A DNA stretch of 64,000 nt, from positions 111,848,001-111,912,000 of the forward strand of contig JBITNC010000001.1 in assembly GCA_050084985.1 (NCBI GenBank), given 5' to 3'. Each line of letters starts with the position of its first letter. Position 1 is the stretch's first letter. The translations under genes were made by a program, and so were the position numbers. Positions 49,640 to 61,554 of this stretch are shown piece by piece. The stretch comes from Nageia nagi. Taxonomy: Eukaryota; Pinophyta. The notes beneath the pieces are model-generated. The model made no database searches. It worked only from the letters and a program-made list of their open reading frames with translations, and was not told where the DNA came from.

Positions 49640-50880
49640 CTAGTTAATATTTCAAACCCTAGCACCTCCAAAATGTAGATTTAGTAGTAGTGTTTGAAAT
49701 TCCTTACATAACTAAAGTTTTAAGAGCTTTTAGTTCCTTAGAAGAGGACTAGATGAAAGATTTCATTGGTTGAATTCCTTGTAGTTCCATTAAAGGTAAT
49801 TCTACTATTAGCTATATTCAATTCAACCTTAGAAAATCCTTCATTTGATAATAATTCTCCAAGTATGGCTCAACCATAAGATTTTCCTACTTGGATAATG
49901 GTCACCCTTTGGTTATTACTACTAACTCACCTACTATACCTCAAGTAGCATTCAAAGTTTTTCCTAAGTATGATGGGTTTGGTAAAACATTGTATGCATA
50001 TTATCAAGATGTATCTTTATTGGGTTAAAGCTTTGATATCACTAATGATAGTGTGATGACTAGGTTATTATCATGCTCTTTTGAAGGTAAAGTAGCTGAA
50101 TGGTTCAAAACTCTCACACTTCAATCTATAAATTCATGGGAAGAGTTATGTCAAGCTTTAATTAAAAGATTTACTATAGATGGTGATGATAGTACATTCC
50201 TTAGCCTTATAGCATATATCATAAGATATTTTTATGATTCCATTAATTATTTCAATATTAGATTTGGGAGAACATAGAAGTCTATTCCAATTAAGATTAT
50301 ACCAATAAGTGCACAAGCTCTTGTATATTATAGGAAGGTCTTTCTTCCAGATCTTAATATGCTTATTGGTATGTTAAAAATACCTTCCTAGATGTTTACT
50401 AGATATCAAAAACTTCTAAGAATACCTTGGTATCCTTTGGAAAGATGTAACCTAGAGCTATTATGCCATTATTTTTTAATTTATATCCTAAATAAGTCCT
50501 TCAAATTACTCATCCTAGGGTTATAACCTTACCACCTCCTCTTAATCCTATTATTAAGAATCATATACAAGCATTACTTGCTTTTATAGCCATTAGTGCT
50601 TATATTGATCCCAAATCTCAAGAAGAGAAAAGGATAAGATAGTTAGAGATAACTATCAAGAACTTTACTAATAAGCTCACTTTTTAAGAAAGGTAGAATC
50701 AAGGTTTTAATTATAGAAGATATGATACTCAGTATCAACATAGATTCTAGCCTAAAATGAACTAGCTAAAACAATTAAGCACCCAATAATAATTAAAAAT
50801 GCTATTATGATGAATTTTATAGAAAGTGTTACTCTAGACATTATAGAATGATGTTCCCCATGTTCAACTCCTTAGATTTT
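49640..50880 (+). pseudogene. E3 gag
   Basis: The capsid-type Retrotrans_gag domain is clear from about 49,950: VAFKVFPKYDGFGKTLYAYY, then after one TAA, RLLSCSFEGKVAEWFKTLTL and SWEELCQALIKRF. A Cys/His-rich stretch near 50,800 (RKCYSRHYR) may be the remnant of a zinc knuckle. Upstream to about 49,640 and downstream to 50,880 the coding sense is decayed, with frameshifts, and no start codon could be fixed. Confidence 0.75.
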
Positions 50881-51559
50881 AGGAACATGTGTGATTTATC
50901 AACATCAATCTTTGGGATTACATTCATACCAAATGGCAGAACCTACATCAAATTTTATTGCTAATCCCACCATGGTAAATTTTTTACTTTCAAGATATCT
51001 TAGAGGATAAGTGAATTATGTTCAAATTAGAGTTTCTTCTTCAAATGGCTTGATAACAACCCCTAGTTACTTAGAAAAATCAACCATATATTCTAGTACT
51101 ACCTAAATTAAGGCTCCCTTAGCCCAACCTTAGAATCAACAAGATCAATTCTTGGTACATTCAAGTAATTTTTCTCAAAATCTTGGTACTAATGTTCTTG
51201 CTCAAATAAATGTTGCTACAGTCAAAAAAGAAGTCTTAGAGAAGGAGAAACCTAATACTTTGAGGTATCCTTTTATTATAGATTATCATAAAGAAAAAGC
51301 CATTCAATAATTCAAAATACATTAATAAGTAGAATCAAGTATGTTTATCTCATACTATCCATATAATATTATATAATAACTAAAGAAAACTCCTTTTAAG
51401 GTGAGCATGTTTGATGCATTAAGTATACCAAGTCAATTAGATATTTTGCAAGAGGCTTTAAAATTAAAAAATAGTAAGAAGAGTGTAAATTAAGGAAATA
51501 TTATCTTTATAATATTTGATGATGTCCCTCCAACCCCCATAGGTATAAAAAGACCCCCA

Positions 51560-51916
51560 CTATTCTATCTATACCTAAGATTAGAAGGTTGGGTAGTAAA
51601 CAATTGTATGATAGATATTGAAGCTGTAATAACTATAATTCCTAAAGTTGTTGCAAATGAAATGAAGCTATGTATTACAAGATGTATTGATGGTATCATA
51701 CAATTGGATTCTTCCTCTTTAGATTTTTTTGGTAGTGTTAAAGGGTTACCAATAACTTTAAATGCATTCTCTAACATTTATATTATTCAAGATATCATTA
51801 TGATTGATCTTTCACCTTTATTTGGAATATGTCTATCCAAAGAATTCACTGCTGAATTGGGAGGGTACTTAGATTTAGACTATAATTATGTTTTGCTTTC
51901 CTTCCATGAAAAATAA
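51560..51916 (+). pseudogene. E3 aspartic protease
   Basis: From about 51,600: NNCMIDIEAVITIIPKVV, where the family has D-T-G-A, then LPITLNAFSNIYIIQD and PLFGICLSKEF. The active-site Thr and Gly are replaced (D-I-E), so this copy would be inactive. Length and order fit a retropepsin domain. Stop at 51,914. Confidence 0.72.
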
Positions 51917-52166
51917 GTAAAAATTCTAAATGAGGGCACCAAAAGTGTTCATTTGAAGAAGATCATAGAATAAAACTATTTGAATGGCCCTCAACTTGTG
52001 GAAGTATTTGAAAAGGATCTACTTCAAGAATCCATCTAAAAATTGAAGTTGTTTTAGAAAATGATTTAAATGATCAAGTCATAGATGCTAGCATGGGTAA
52101 TTATGGTTTATATAAAAATATGTAGCCAATTTCAATTATAGCTGAAAAAAACATGAGATATAGATA

Positions 52167-52560
52167 ATGCACTTTGATGAATCTAGATGTAAGTATGTAT
52201 GTGGAGCTAGAGTTGTATTCAAATATCTAAAAGGATATATGAAAAGATTCTCCTTTAGATTCACATAGATTTGTACAAATAATGCTACTAAATATGAATC
52301 CTTTTATTTAGGGTTATCTAAAGTGATCAGTATAGGCATCAGATGCCTAATTTTTCATGATGATTTAGAATTGGTCATAAGTAAGTTAGAAACTAAATTA
52401 GTGCAAAACATCACTATTTGAAGACCTACAAGAATAGAGTTTGAAATTTAATGTAGTCATTCTAGGTTATCAAGTTTATATTTATTCCTAGAAGATACAA
52501 CCAAGTAGCTAATACACTTGATAGAAAAATGGCATGTTATAATCCTACTCATTATAAAAG
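52167..52560 (+). pseudogene. E3 RNase H domain located between protease and RT
   Basis: A complete RNase H fold signature precedes RT. It starts IMHFDESRCKYVCGARVVF with the first catalytic Asp, continues with CTNNATKYESFYLGLSKVI (Glu) and GIRCLIFHDDLELVISKL (Asp), and after a frameshift near 52,440 ends IPRRYNQVANTLDRKMACYN, where Asn replaces the usual last Asp. The block layout is the same as in the second RNase H of E1 (FDGSRC, NNNVEYEAL, GDSLLIV, RFADAM). It is followed directly, in the frame of RT, by about 150 codons of linker and then RT, so it is part of the same polyprotein. The position is unusual: the common Tat order puts this domain after RT-RNase H. Confidence 0.85.
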
Positions 52561-53854
52561 GGGAGCTCTTGGAGTCAAAGTTCAATGTAGGCCTTTAGTA
52601 CTTGATGTTGCAAACTTTTGGTAAGTATTTAATTTCAATGAGTATATTGTGAACTTTCTCTTGAATGAAGTAGTAGCTAACACTTTTGGTATTCAATAAT
52701 TACCTAATTATTTTCAAAAATTAGATGTTATTCAACTCAAAAATAATGTTATACCAAAAATATTACTCTCTTTTGAGAGACTATTTGATTCATAAGATAT
52801 GTAAAAACATAAATCTTTGGCCATCCAAAAGGAGAGTTATGTTGAGCTCAAAATAGAACTTAGAAAGTATATAAAGGTAGGCTTAAAGTGTTTTGATAAA
52901 GAAAAAGTTGATGTGTCTCAAATCTATCATGAGTTCTTGAAAGTAATTACCTAGACTTATGATGATCTCAAGACATATGATAAAAGTGACATCCAATACA
53001 TAATTGAGCTTGAACCAGATGTCAAATTATATAGGTAAAAAAAATCTAGTTAATCCTAAAATAAAAGAAGATATGAAATAAGAATTGATTAAGTTATTTG
53101 ATTCAAAAATTAATTATTTTGTAAAGCATTCTTCTTAGGTTACAAATTTGGTTCCTATTAGAAAGAAAAATGGAGAAATTAGACTCTATGTTGATTTTAA
53201 AAATTTGAATCAAGTGTCTCTCAAAGATAATTATCCTCTCCCACCTATGGAATAGATCTTGCATATAGTAGCCAGAGATTACTATTTTCAATAATTGATG
53301 GCTACTCAAGATTTAACCAGATTTAGGTGAAAGATGAATATCAATACAAAATTGCATTTACAACCAAATGGGGGACATTTGCCTTTCAAAGAATGTCTTT
53401 TGGTCTTTCCAATGTTGGAGATACTTTTCAAAGAGCTATGGATGGTGAACTAATAAATAAGATTATCTTAGTATATCTAGATGATATTGTTGTTTTCTGT
53501 AAAAGAAGAAAGGATCATCTAGAATATCTCAAATTTTTTTTTAAAAAATGCATAAAATTTGATATTTTAATTAATTCAAAAAAATCTATTTTTATGGTTA
53601 ATCAAGAAAAATTACTTGGATGCATTATCTCAGAGAAAGGATTAATGATTGATCTAAATAGAGTGAAAGCTATTGAAGCATTACCAACTCCTTCTAACAA
53701 TAAAACCTTGCAATCATTGTTTGGTCAAATAAATTTTGTTAGAAAGTTCATTAATGATTTTTTAGAAATTGTATATCTAATAATTTCAATGCTAAAGAAA
53801 GATGCTATAATCTCTTGTTTAAGTGAAGTAGAACTAGCCTTTAAAGAAATTTAA
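52561..53854 (+). pseudogene. E3 linker and reverse transcriptase
   Basis: A linker with KHKSLAIQKESYVELKIEL and IYHEFLKVI leads to IIELEPDVKLYR (about 53,020) and RT: VTNLVPIRKKNGEIRLYVDF, NQVSLKDNYPLPPM, then after a frameshift near 53,325 KIAFTTKWGTFAFQRMSFGL and the catalytic LVYLDDIVVFC (about 53,470), KLLGCIISEKG and NFVRKFINDF. The linker and RT frames agree from about 52,481. Stops include 53,139 and 53,253. Clear Ty3/gypsy type. Confidence 0.9.
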
Positions 53855-54330
53855 AAGGTTATAATAGAAACTCCTATGCTTTAAAATCTTGATATATCGA
53901 AAGAGTTCATCATTCAAGCATATGGAGCATAAAGAACTATTACTACAATTCTACCATAGAAAGATGATAACAAAGAAGAACATTTGATTACCTTTCATAG
54001 CTAAAAACTACATCAACACTAGAAAAAGTACTCATTTATTAAAAAGAAAGTATTTTCCATAATGAAAAAACTTCAAAAATTCAAGCATTATGTCTCTTAA
54101 AATAGAATCCTTTTATTTATTATTCATCCAAATGTAAGAAATTATGTTATATAAGGAGACTTAGATGAAGGAAAGGCTGGATGAATTACTAAAATAATGG
54201 AATATGATATAGAAACCATGCCAACTAAAATAATGGATCTATGTGAAAATATATGTAAAGCTTCACATATGATTACTATTATGGAGAAGAGCAACAACTA
54301 AATAAAGAAAGTGATTGGATTATGTAAGTT
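53855..54330 (+). pseudogene. E3 RT-linked RNase H and connection
   Basis: Follows RT in frame: PML-x-NLDISKEFIIQAYGA, HLITFHS-x-KLHQH and VFSIMKKLQKFKHYVS, then a connection GDLDEGKAGWITKIMEYDIE. The usual first Asp is Ala-Tyr-Gly (QAYGA for xxDAS), so this copy has lost catalytic residues. No second RNase H lies between it and integrase, consistent with that domain having been placed before RT. Confidence 0.7.
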
Positions 54331-54429
54331 TTTTTTACTTTTAAACTAATAAATATCCTAAATATCTAAATTTATTTTAAAGAAGGAGATTCAAGTTACA
54401 GACCTTGAAGTTTGTATGATCATTTATAT

Positions 54430-55555
54430 AGAAAGAACTTTGATTAAACCTTATTAAGATGTATAACTCATGAGGAATCCTACAGAATATTGCATGAATT
54501 TCATTATAGATTCTCTAGTGGGAAAAATAGTGGACTAACTACAATAGCAAAAATTTTATACGTTGGGTATTATTAGTCTACCATATTTTAAGATTCATTC
54601 AATATTACTCATGAATGTGATAAATGCAGCAAATTTGTGGGAAAAAGAAGGCAAGCTGCAATGCCTCTTAAACCTATAATAATTGATGAACCCTTTCGAT
54701 AATGGGGCATGGAATTCATTGGTGTTATAAATCCAAATTTCCTAGGAAACCATAAGTTCATCTTGATTACAAAGGACTATTTTACTATATGGTTAGAAGT
54801 AATGCCATGTAAGAATGTAAATAAAAAAATAGTTATATAAATGATCAAAAGGATAATCACTCACTTTGGATTCCCACATACTATTGTCTCAGATAATGGC
54901 TTAGCATTTATTGGAGGTGAAATCAAAATTTGTTGTTGAATATGATATATAATGATTATTCTTTTCAAATTATTACTCATAAGGTAATGGGTTAGCTGAT
55001 TTGACTAATAAGAGCATAACCTAGATGATCAAAAGTATAATTGAAGGGAATCCTAAATAGTGGCATACATAACTAGAATTTGCATTATGGATAGATAGAA
55101 TAAACATTAAATTAGCAATCAAATCATTCTCATATGCACTAGTATATGGTAAATACCTATGTGGCTAATACACATTGAGTTACTAGTATTAAAAATCCTA
55201 CAAGACATGGAGGACCATGACTTTGAGCCACTATAATCAAGGTATAATTAGCTCCTAAAATTAGAGGAAGATTGGAATAAATCATATGAGTCATTTTAGC
55301 ATTGCCAACACATCATCAATAAATGGTTTAATAAGAAAAATTCTTCTTAGGTGAAGTTTGAACCAGGTGATATTATCCTCAAGAGGAATGAAGAGAGAGC
55401 AAAGCCCTAAAGATACCAAAAATTTGACTCTCTATGGAGTGGGCCCTATATCATCACTCAAGTCATGTAAAGTAATTCATTTAGGTTACAAGGCATCACC
55501 CAATCCCAAGAATCACTTATTCCTATTAATAGGATTTATTTAAAGCATTAAGTAG
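54430..55555 (+). pseudogene. E3 integrase
   Basis: The zinc-binding part is degraded but ends CDKCSKFVGKRRQAAMPLKP (about 54,625). The catalytic core reads WGMEFIGVINPN where family members have D for this E, then FGFPHTIVSDNGLAF (second Asp kept) and NGLADLTNKSI, where the expected Glu reads Asp. Two of three DDE residues are therefore changed. The C-terminal part (LWSGPYIITQVM, PINRIYLKH) ends near 55,550. Stops and a frameshift near 54,930 are present. Confidence 0.8.
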
Positions 55556-56070
55556 TGATAGGGTGATCTTGTAGCACCCACAAGAGATTGTATAGTATAT
55601 ATAAAAAATATGTTTTTTAAGGCTTATAAATCTTCTAGAAAAAGCTTCCAAGAAAGTAGGTAGCCATTAATGCTCAACATTAATTTAGCTTGATCTAGAG
55701 TTAATGCCTATGCATTGCTAATATGCCAATTGAATAAGGTAGCAGTTAAGAAAAGATTTCCTTGGATTTCTCAAATCATCATACAAGTACCCTAATTTAA
55801 ATTTGGCACACTTAATAAATACTCATCCAACTTGTGGTAGCCTAGTCTGTATGATGCATAAATCTTGATACCCTAATTATTAATTACCATTAATAGAATT
55901 CCTACAAGCCTTGGATGAATAAAACATCTTGCATACCCTTTGACTTAACACTTGACCATTTATGAGCATACAAATTTCTAGAGTGACCAGAGCTTATAGT
56001 TTGTAGAGCTAATTTGAGAAAGGAGATACAAAATTTTAGGACCTTATACACTATATATTACAATTATTAA
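55556..56070. other. E3 spacer between pol and the extra ORF
   Basis: About 0.5 kb of AT-rich sequence without motif. A subgenomic promoter or splice acceptor could be expected here, but I could not define one. Confidence 0.4.
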
Positions 56071-59000
56071 ATGCAAACTAGAGGTTTTAAGAAGAGTGCT
56101 AACATCATGGTGACTTCCAAATCATTAGCTCTAGCTGAAATAGAGCAAGTTGATACTAACCTAATAGCCATGTAATAGGAATACCTTAAGAATGCTCTAG
56201 TGGTGAACTAGACTAAGATGGGGGTGATAAATCACATTGATACATGGAGGGCCAACCCCAATCGTATCCTCTTGCAACATATAAGTTTTGAAGTTGTTGT
56301 AAAAGGGAAGTAATTAGCATAATTAAAGAGAGACATCATGATTAATTAGGGCTTAGCTCATTATGTGCCCTATGAATCATTCACTTTCCTTGAGCTATTA
56401 TATTCAATGGTACATAGGCATAACCAACAAGGTTATTAGATAGGAATGTTCAAGAACCAAGAGTAGCAAGAAGAGTCAAAACCAAAATTTGAAGTAATAC
56501 TAGACTACTCCTCTAATTTTATTCTTCAAGTATTTGTTGTTTCAACTGACTAGACTTTCCATGTGAAGTAGATTTGTTTAGAAATAGAGAAGAATGATAT
56601 CTATAGTAATGAAGATGAAATGATAAAATTGATTCATGAGAGATATTAAATAAATAAAACCACACAACTTTGGCCAAGCTATTACATTACTCTATTTGAA
56701 AACAAGATGGATAAAGAAGTGTTACAGAGACTAGCAATCATTCTAGAGAAGAAAACCCAAATAGAAGTAGATGAAGCCATGGTGCATATGGATTATAATA
56801 TCATAGAGGCACATGTATGATATGAATTTTTGAATTTTATTTCTAATTAGATAAAGATATATCTTTTCAAAATTGAAAAATTATATTTTAGACACTTTAT
56901 ATCTTTTGTGGCTCTTGACCCATCAAAATCTTGAACTTATGGAGGCAAGACTACCAATTGAGCTAGCAAATCTAAGTACTTGACCACTACCAATTGATTT
57001 GAAGGTGTCAATCTTGAAGAAGTTCCATAGATTGTATTATGAGTTCATGAAAAAAATCTATGCAATAATAGTGTAGATGTTGATAGGAAGACTCCCTAGC
57101 AAACTATGTAAGAGTGCTATGTAAGAGCTACAAGGAGGAAATAAAATTAGTGACTAGTACTTTCTCAAAGATCACCCCATGATTATGAGGTATGGGTATT
57201 TTGAAAAACCTTTTTTCTTGCCTAAGTATGTAACCCCTTAGCTATATTAATGAATATGGGTAGACAAATATATGCCATTGAGATTAAGTATGGGTCTAAA
57301 GGTAGTTTCAAATCTATTGTAGATATATTAGCTTCTATTGAAAATTTCACTCTTTTAGAAGTAGGTTGTAAAGATAGTATAGCAAATTTTATTATACAAA
57401 ATTTTAAACTAGATATGGTAGAAGTACCATGGATGTATGATCCTTTAGGGGAGATGACAAAAATAATAAGGTCAACCAAGAAGTGCCCAACCTTTTTCCA
57501 TGAGTATAGACCTCATGTGGAATATTTTGTATATAAATCTAAGTAAGAAGTAGAAATGTACCTAGAATGGGAATTTACACCCCTAAATAAGGCCTATTTT
57601 ACCCTTAAGATGATAAAGAAATATAGGAACTAGGAAAATAAGTGTTAAGACTTTATCCTCAATCCAAATGTCCTTACCTAGCTAACAAATTTGAATTGGG
57701 GCCCTAATAAAATTCATTATTTCATAAAATTCAAATTTTAACATCTAATAGAGATTCATCATATTGAAAATGATTTATTTTAGAAATTTAAATATGATAA
57801 ATTTTGGGAGGAAAAATATTCTAAAGATCCTTTACCAGAATTTGGCCAACCTCTTCCTCCTAAATTTCAATGTAAATTAGTTATAAGAGTGAAATAAATA
57901 GAGGTTTAACAAGCATATAGCTTCTAAGAGCCTACAAAAAAGGGAGAACAAAATCCCTTAGGTGCTGATACTACTTATTGGGAGTCTTCTCCAAAAATGA
58001 AGAGAGTTTAAACCCTTGCTAAAAAATAACAAACCTTGGAGAAAGAGGAAAAATTGTTAAAGAAACCCCACACCACATAGCTTAGGTCATAGAGAACTAC
58101 ACCTGCACCTCCCAAAATCATAGAAGAAACTTTAGGGGTTGTGTTAAAAGAAGAAGAAATCTTTCATATAAAGGAATTGTAAGAGCCTTAAAGTACAAAT
58201 ACTAGTGCTTAAGAACAACTTTCAAAAATAGAAGAAGTCATAGAAAATAAAGAAGCCTCAAAAAAAGAAAACATGAAAATTAAACAAGGCAAAGGAAATG
58301 TACTTAAAGTGAGTGGATTTGTAGTAGCTACACCCGAAGGTTGGCCTAATGATGATGGTGATGATGATGATGAATTTAGAAGAAAAAGAGACTCAAACAT
58401 AATCGATAAAGATGATGATGAAGATAAGGTCATGGAGAAAGTAGAAAAGGATATAGAAATTCAGCAGGCTACACATCAAAAATAGTCAAAAACCATTCAA
58501 TAGATCATGATGACCACTTTAAGTGTAAATACTCTTCCCCATTCTTTAATTTTTACAACCTTTTAGGAGGATATTAAATAAATTTTTTCTACATAAATTG
58601 TAGAACCCATTGATTGGGCAACTTTTGTTAATAAACCTCTTATGCTTCCTAAGTAATAGGAGAGAATTTAAAGTAATAAAAATGGAAGATATGAGGATAG
58701 CACAAATGTATTTCAAACAAGGATAACTAGATACTACTCCCATGGCTATAATTGATGTAAATATGCAAAGTGCTCTAGTAATTGACTAATCCAAGTTCCT
58801 TGTGAATACTTCAATGGTGATCAATAAAAAGTCTTCAAACAATCAAGACTAAGATAGATAAAGTAGATCAACATGCATACCACTCTCTATTTGTTGGCTT
58901 TAGATATACCAAGATCAAGTATTGAAAAAATGCATAGTTTACTCAAAGTCTTGATTGAGAAAGACATAACTACCATTACTCCTAGGCCAAAATAATCATA

Positions 59001-59574
59001 TTTGAGGAGGATTCAAGATATAAGTGAACTCCAAGATTTGGTTTTCAATATGGACATTAGTAAACACTCTATCACAATAGAGCTAATATTTATTAACAAA
59101 TTATTAAATTCTTTAATTGAAATGAAGACTTCCAAATTATGGGAAGAACATAATGTGCAAGGTAGTGCTAATAGTTGGGTATACAATACCATTCAATTTT
59201 TTAAGTAGTCTCTTTTTGAGAAGAAAATCTTAGATTTATAGCAAATAAATAACCTTACTCAAGAAGTAATCATAAGGTTCCTACATGTTGTAAGGCTAGA
59301 GAATGTTTTGATGAGTTTTAGAGTAGATACTATAAAGATTCAAGCGTCCCCTCTTATGTCACAAGTTGATTATCAGGAATTTAAATATTTGAATAAAAAG
59401 ATACACTCTTTCCTCCCAATAGAGCTAATTCTACCACCTGATACCCCTACCAAATCCACATCTAAATAGGCTACTAGAAGTAGGAAGTAGTGGGTCCTAT
59501 TCTTCAATAGGCAAAGACCCCAAGAGCCACTAGAAGATTGTATTCTTTTAGAATTGGACTCTAAGTTAGGGTAA
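56071..59574 (+). pseudogene. E3 extra ORF (~1,170 codons) after integrase, unknown function
   Basis: From ATG at 56,071 to TAA at 59,572 one frame stays protein-like, apart from a segment at about 56,900-57,240 that reads in another frame. About 30 stops occur, largely TAA/TAG where Gln is plausible. The parts seen are an N-terminal region (FEVVVKGK, HYVPYESFTFLELLYSMVHR), a central part (KPFFLPKYVTP, IYAIEIKYGSKGSFKSIVDI, FHEYRPHVEYFVYKSK), an acidic/charged region (58,020-58,480, with a DDDGDDDDEF-like run), and a C-terminal part ending LELDSKLG. I do not recognise any domain. The location is that of env-like or extra ORFs in Athila/Tat elements, but no signal peptide or membrane anchor was evident. 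Confidence 0.65.
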
Positions 59575-59909
59575 TATACTATCATTCTTTTATTCTTTAA
59601 TTATTTTTAGAAAATTATTTCTAATCCAACTCTCTTCATTTTAAAATTAAATTTGAGTCTTATATTATCCCTAAGACTAAATAATTCCAAGTGTTGTTAA
59701 GATCTAACTTTTGTATGTATAATATAGCTATTGTATATATGGGTCCTTGTCTTCGATATTTTTTGCCTTGTAAATTTCTAGTCAAAGATGATCGAGTGTT
59801 GTAATAATTACTAAGGATTAACCTTAAGTCTTATTAATATTCAAATAGGGTAGGAATTGTATCTATAAAAGAATTATGTATAGGAAGAGAAAAGTCTAAA
59901 GAAATGTCC

Positions 59910-60060
59910 AAGAGTGGGAAATATAGTGTCCAAGAGTTGTAAATATAGTGTTCAAGAGTTATAGATGTAGTATCTAGGAGTTGTAAATATAGTGTTTGGG
60001 AGTTATAAATATAGTATTTAAGAGTTGTAAATATAGTGTTTAAATTTTTTTTTAAATATA
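59910..60060. repeat. 22-bp minisatellite in the E3 3' LTR
   Basis: Six to seven copies of GTGTTCAAGAGTTGTAAATA-like units at 22-bp spacing. Confidence 0.85.
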
Positions 60061-60109
60061 AGTCCAAGCTATGTCAAAGTAATCAATGATAAGTGCCCAA
60101 AAGTATTTA

Positions 60110-60455
60110 CAACCCATCTATTTTGAGCGATGATGTCAAAACTTTTGGCTAAAATTAGTAGGCCTTGAAATAAGTAATGGTAGGTGATGATTTAAGAATA
60201 TCCCAGATATATCCTATCAATTTTGAATGATGATGTTAGAACTCTTATCTAAAATTCTAAAATAAGTAATGGTGAGTAATGATTCAAGAATATCCTAGAT
60301 AGATACCATCAATTTTTAATGATGATGTCAAAACTTTTGGCTAAAATCAATAAGTCCTAGAATAAGTAATGGTGGGTGATGATTCAAGAAGATCCTAGAT
60401 AGAACCTACCAATTTAAAGTGATGATGTCAAAAATTTTAGCTAAAATCAATTGAT
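60110..60455. repeat. 100-bp tandem repeat in the E3 3' LTR
   Basis: Copies are anchored at 60,143, 60,243, 60,335 and 60,435; one unit has lost 8 bp. Same family as in the 5' LTR. Confidence 0.88.
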
Positions 60456-61554
60456 ACTAAAAAGATCTAGTTTATCAATAGAACCTAGAGAAAAGAAATA
60501 ATACCTACCAAACTAAGGTCAAATTAATGGATAAGAAGTAAAACTTGAGTCCACTTGATCACTCGTGTCCACTTGATCTTAAGTGTTTAACACCCTAAAC
60601 CTTGATAATATGTCAAATTTGACTCAATTCCACACACAAATGGTAGTTTCTTCTCAAACTAGTTTAATATACTATTTAAAACCTTTTGTTACTCTATTCA
60701 TTTAAGAACTATAGTATGGATCATCAATACTTGCAAAGAAGTAGATAGTTGTCAATATAACATAGTGCCAAATCATTTCTATCAAACTGCAAACAAGTAC
60801 TTTTTGAATCAGCTACAAAAACATCTTTAATCAACTACAAGGTGAAAGGAGTAGCCAACAACATGTCAAGAGGAATGCACCTCAATGAGTATGATTGTTC
60901 AAAAAAATCATATTCCTAGATAGTCATACTGTTGGTACTTATTCACTGTTTAATGTAACATAGTTGTAAACTTTATTGTAAATAGTTTTCTTCACTTGTT
61001 TCAATCAAGATGAGTAATTGTGTATATTAATGATATGCAACAACCCACCAGGTCTTGTAAATGCATACATGGTAAACTATTAGGAATCAAAGAGGTTGAA
61101 CATTTTATCAAATTTGCCTAGGTTTGTAAGATACTTTCACTTATGATAATGCAAATAGATAATGTTTTGTCCTTCTACAACAAGTGGTTATTTATTTCTT
61201 TTGTAAATGTTATGCATGAGATGATGTATTAAGTTATTACTATGTATTGTGATTGTGAGACCCCAAGAGTGAGATACCTTTCTATTTTTAATCTTGGTTA
61301 TGGACTTTTACATGTGTTGCAATGCCTAGGATGTGAAGTTTTTGATTTAATTTTGGTTCAATTTTTTAATCTCTTTCCTATTACTCTTAACCTTGATAAT
61401 AGATAGGAACCAACCTATAACTCAAAGATTGAGCAAAAACCAACACAAGCACATTCCCACCACCTTCTACTCTTTCAAGGAACCTACTATTGCAAGCAAT
61501 GGAAAACTAGACCAGATTAAACCCTTTGAGGTTACATTATACATATTAATAATA

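Larger units (their letters stand above)
47478..61554 (+). mobile_element. E3: 14-kb Ty3/gypsy retrotransposon with 2.0-kb LTRs and unusual domain order
   Basis: LTRs at 47,478-49,486 and 59,541-61,554 (2,009 and 2,014 bp) both begin TATTCTTT and end ATTAATAATA. They interrupt the B2 repeat, which joins cleanly across them. The interior on the plus strand is gag, protease, an RNase H, RT, RT-linked RNase H, integrase, then a ~3.5-kb extra ORF. Exact ends and target duplication are uncertain because the copies are old and lack TG...CA. LTR identity is roughly 80-85% by eye. All ORFs are broken. The clade is unclear; the integrase sequence style and long LTRs recall Athila/Tat relatives. Confidence 0.88.
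59541..61554 (+). repeat. E3 3' LTR
   Basis: About 2.0 kb. The stop codon of the extra ORF (59,572) falls 34 bp inside it. It carries the same two internal arrays as the 5' LTR. Confidence 0.9.

Noticed and set aside
58209-58433. Serine-rich minus-strand ORF
   Set aside because: Antisense shadow of the acidic segment of the E3 extra ORF.
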